From Bacteroidota bacterium (lineage in GTDB: Bacteria; Bacteroidota; Bacteroidia; Chitinophagales; Chitinophagaceae), in the NCBI GenBank assembly GCA_023429365.1, contig JAEYVW010000227.1, forward strand, positions 1-5,851: DNA of 5,851 nucleotides, written 5' to 3'. Both the position numbers and the translations under genes were made by a program. A model generated the notes under the pieces. It had not been told where the DNA came from. It did not search any database and saw only the letters and a program-made list of their open reading frames with translations. Below are positions 5,558 to 5,851 of this stretch, piece by piece (the first letter of the stretch is position 1; each line of letters opens with the position of its first letter).

Positions 5558-5851
5558 TCAGCCGAATCTTTTTGTGAACATAAAGTAAGCTGCTCCCAAC
5601 AGGAAGGCGAAACTGACAATGTATCGCCAGTGAAAAGCTTCCTTCATCACCACTACGGCAAAGACACCAAATATCACGAGCGTAATTATCTCCTGTATCA
5701 TTTTCAATTGAAACAGGCTATACTGGCTGTTGTGACCATAGCGATTGGCGGGTACAGCCAGGCAGTATTCAATCAGGGCTATCATCCAGCTGATGAGTAT
5801 GGCTTTCCACAACGGCCAGCCCTCATGCTTAAGATGATAATACCACGCGAA
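5558..5851 (-). CDS. DUF486 / DMT-superfamily small membrane protein (N-terminus outside window)
   Basis: The minus-strand frame stays open to the right edge and gives 97 residues before TGA. It begins FAWYYHLKHEGWPLWKA, so the TTG at 5812 is not the real start. Family members are about 110-120 aa, so only the first 15-20 residues are missing. Recognisable DUF486 features are the block W-K-A-I-L-I-S-W...EYCLAVPANRYGH (residues 15-40) and SLFQLK-x-IQEIITL (45-58). Three hydrophobic helices are visible (about 17-34, 53-69 and 77-92), and a fourth should lie at the missing N-terminus. The family belongs to the drug/metabolite transporter superfamily of half-size proteins that probably dimerise; no substrate is known. 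The stop lies one base from that of the convergent 90-aa gene. Confidence 0.9.
   Translation of the reverse strand, partial: FAWYYHLKHEGWPLWKAILISWMIALIEYCLAVPANRYGHNSQYSLFQLKMIQEIITLVIFGVFAVVVMKEAFHWRYIVSFAFLLGAAYFMFTKRFG

Noticed and set aside
5810..5812. TTG as start of the DUF486 protein
   Set aside because: The conserved family sequence (FAWYYHLKHEGWP) continues upstream in frame to the window edge, so the gene is simply truncated by the window.

Overview
This window looks like an ordinary chromosomal segment of a Bacteroidota bacterium, most likely of the Chitinophagaceae type. The evidence is: Bacteroidota-style lipoproteins with a Cys-Gln-Lys-Glu start to the mature chain; starts without Shine-Dalgarno sequences; at least one clean TTG-N19-TAnnTTTG promoter; Ig-like surface repeats; and a secreted BNR/YCF48-type propeller. 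The family-level placement is inference from style, not from a search.

Layout from left to right. (1) The 3' end of an M24-family Xaa-Pro aminopeptidase gene (+). (2) Two tandem paralogous lipoprotein genes on the minus strand, 458 aa (429..1805) and 484 aa (1948..3402). They share an N-terminal half of about 85-residue beta-rich repeats, each bracketed by a cysteine pair, but end in unrelated C-terminal domains. A repeat-rich 142-bp gap with a probable terminator separates them. (3) A divergent plus-strand gene for a secreted beta-propeller protein with five Asp-box-like motifs; its start is best placed at 3518. (4) A convergent minus-strand gene for a secreted peroxiredoxin-like protein with a WCPYC centre and a textbook Bacteroidota promoter. 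(5) A divergent plus-strand gene for a 90-aa, two-helix membrane protein of unknown function. (6) A convergent minus-strand gene for a DUF486/DMT-type membrane protein, cut by the right edge; its reading frame stays open to base 5851.

Four of the products are predicted to leave the cytoplasm by signal peptides, so the centre of the window is an envelope/surface gene neighbourhood. Apart from the two related lipoproteins, gene order and strand do not suggest an operon: strands alternate and each transcript appears monocistronic. Convergent junctions are very tight (11, 31 and 1 bp), and in two of them a hairpin overlaps the 3' end of the minus-strand coding sequence.

I see no mobile element, CRISPR array, tRNA or rRNA, phage gene or recognisable defence system. 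The most unusual items are the modular tandem lipoproteins and the cluster of inverted and direct repeats in the gap between them. No stretch over 300 bases lacks a gene.
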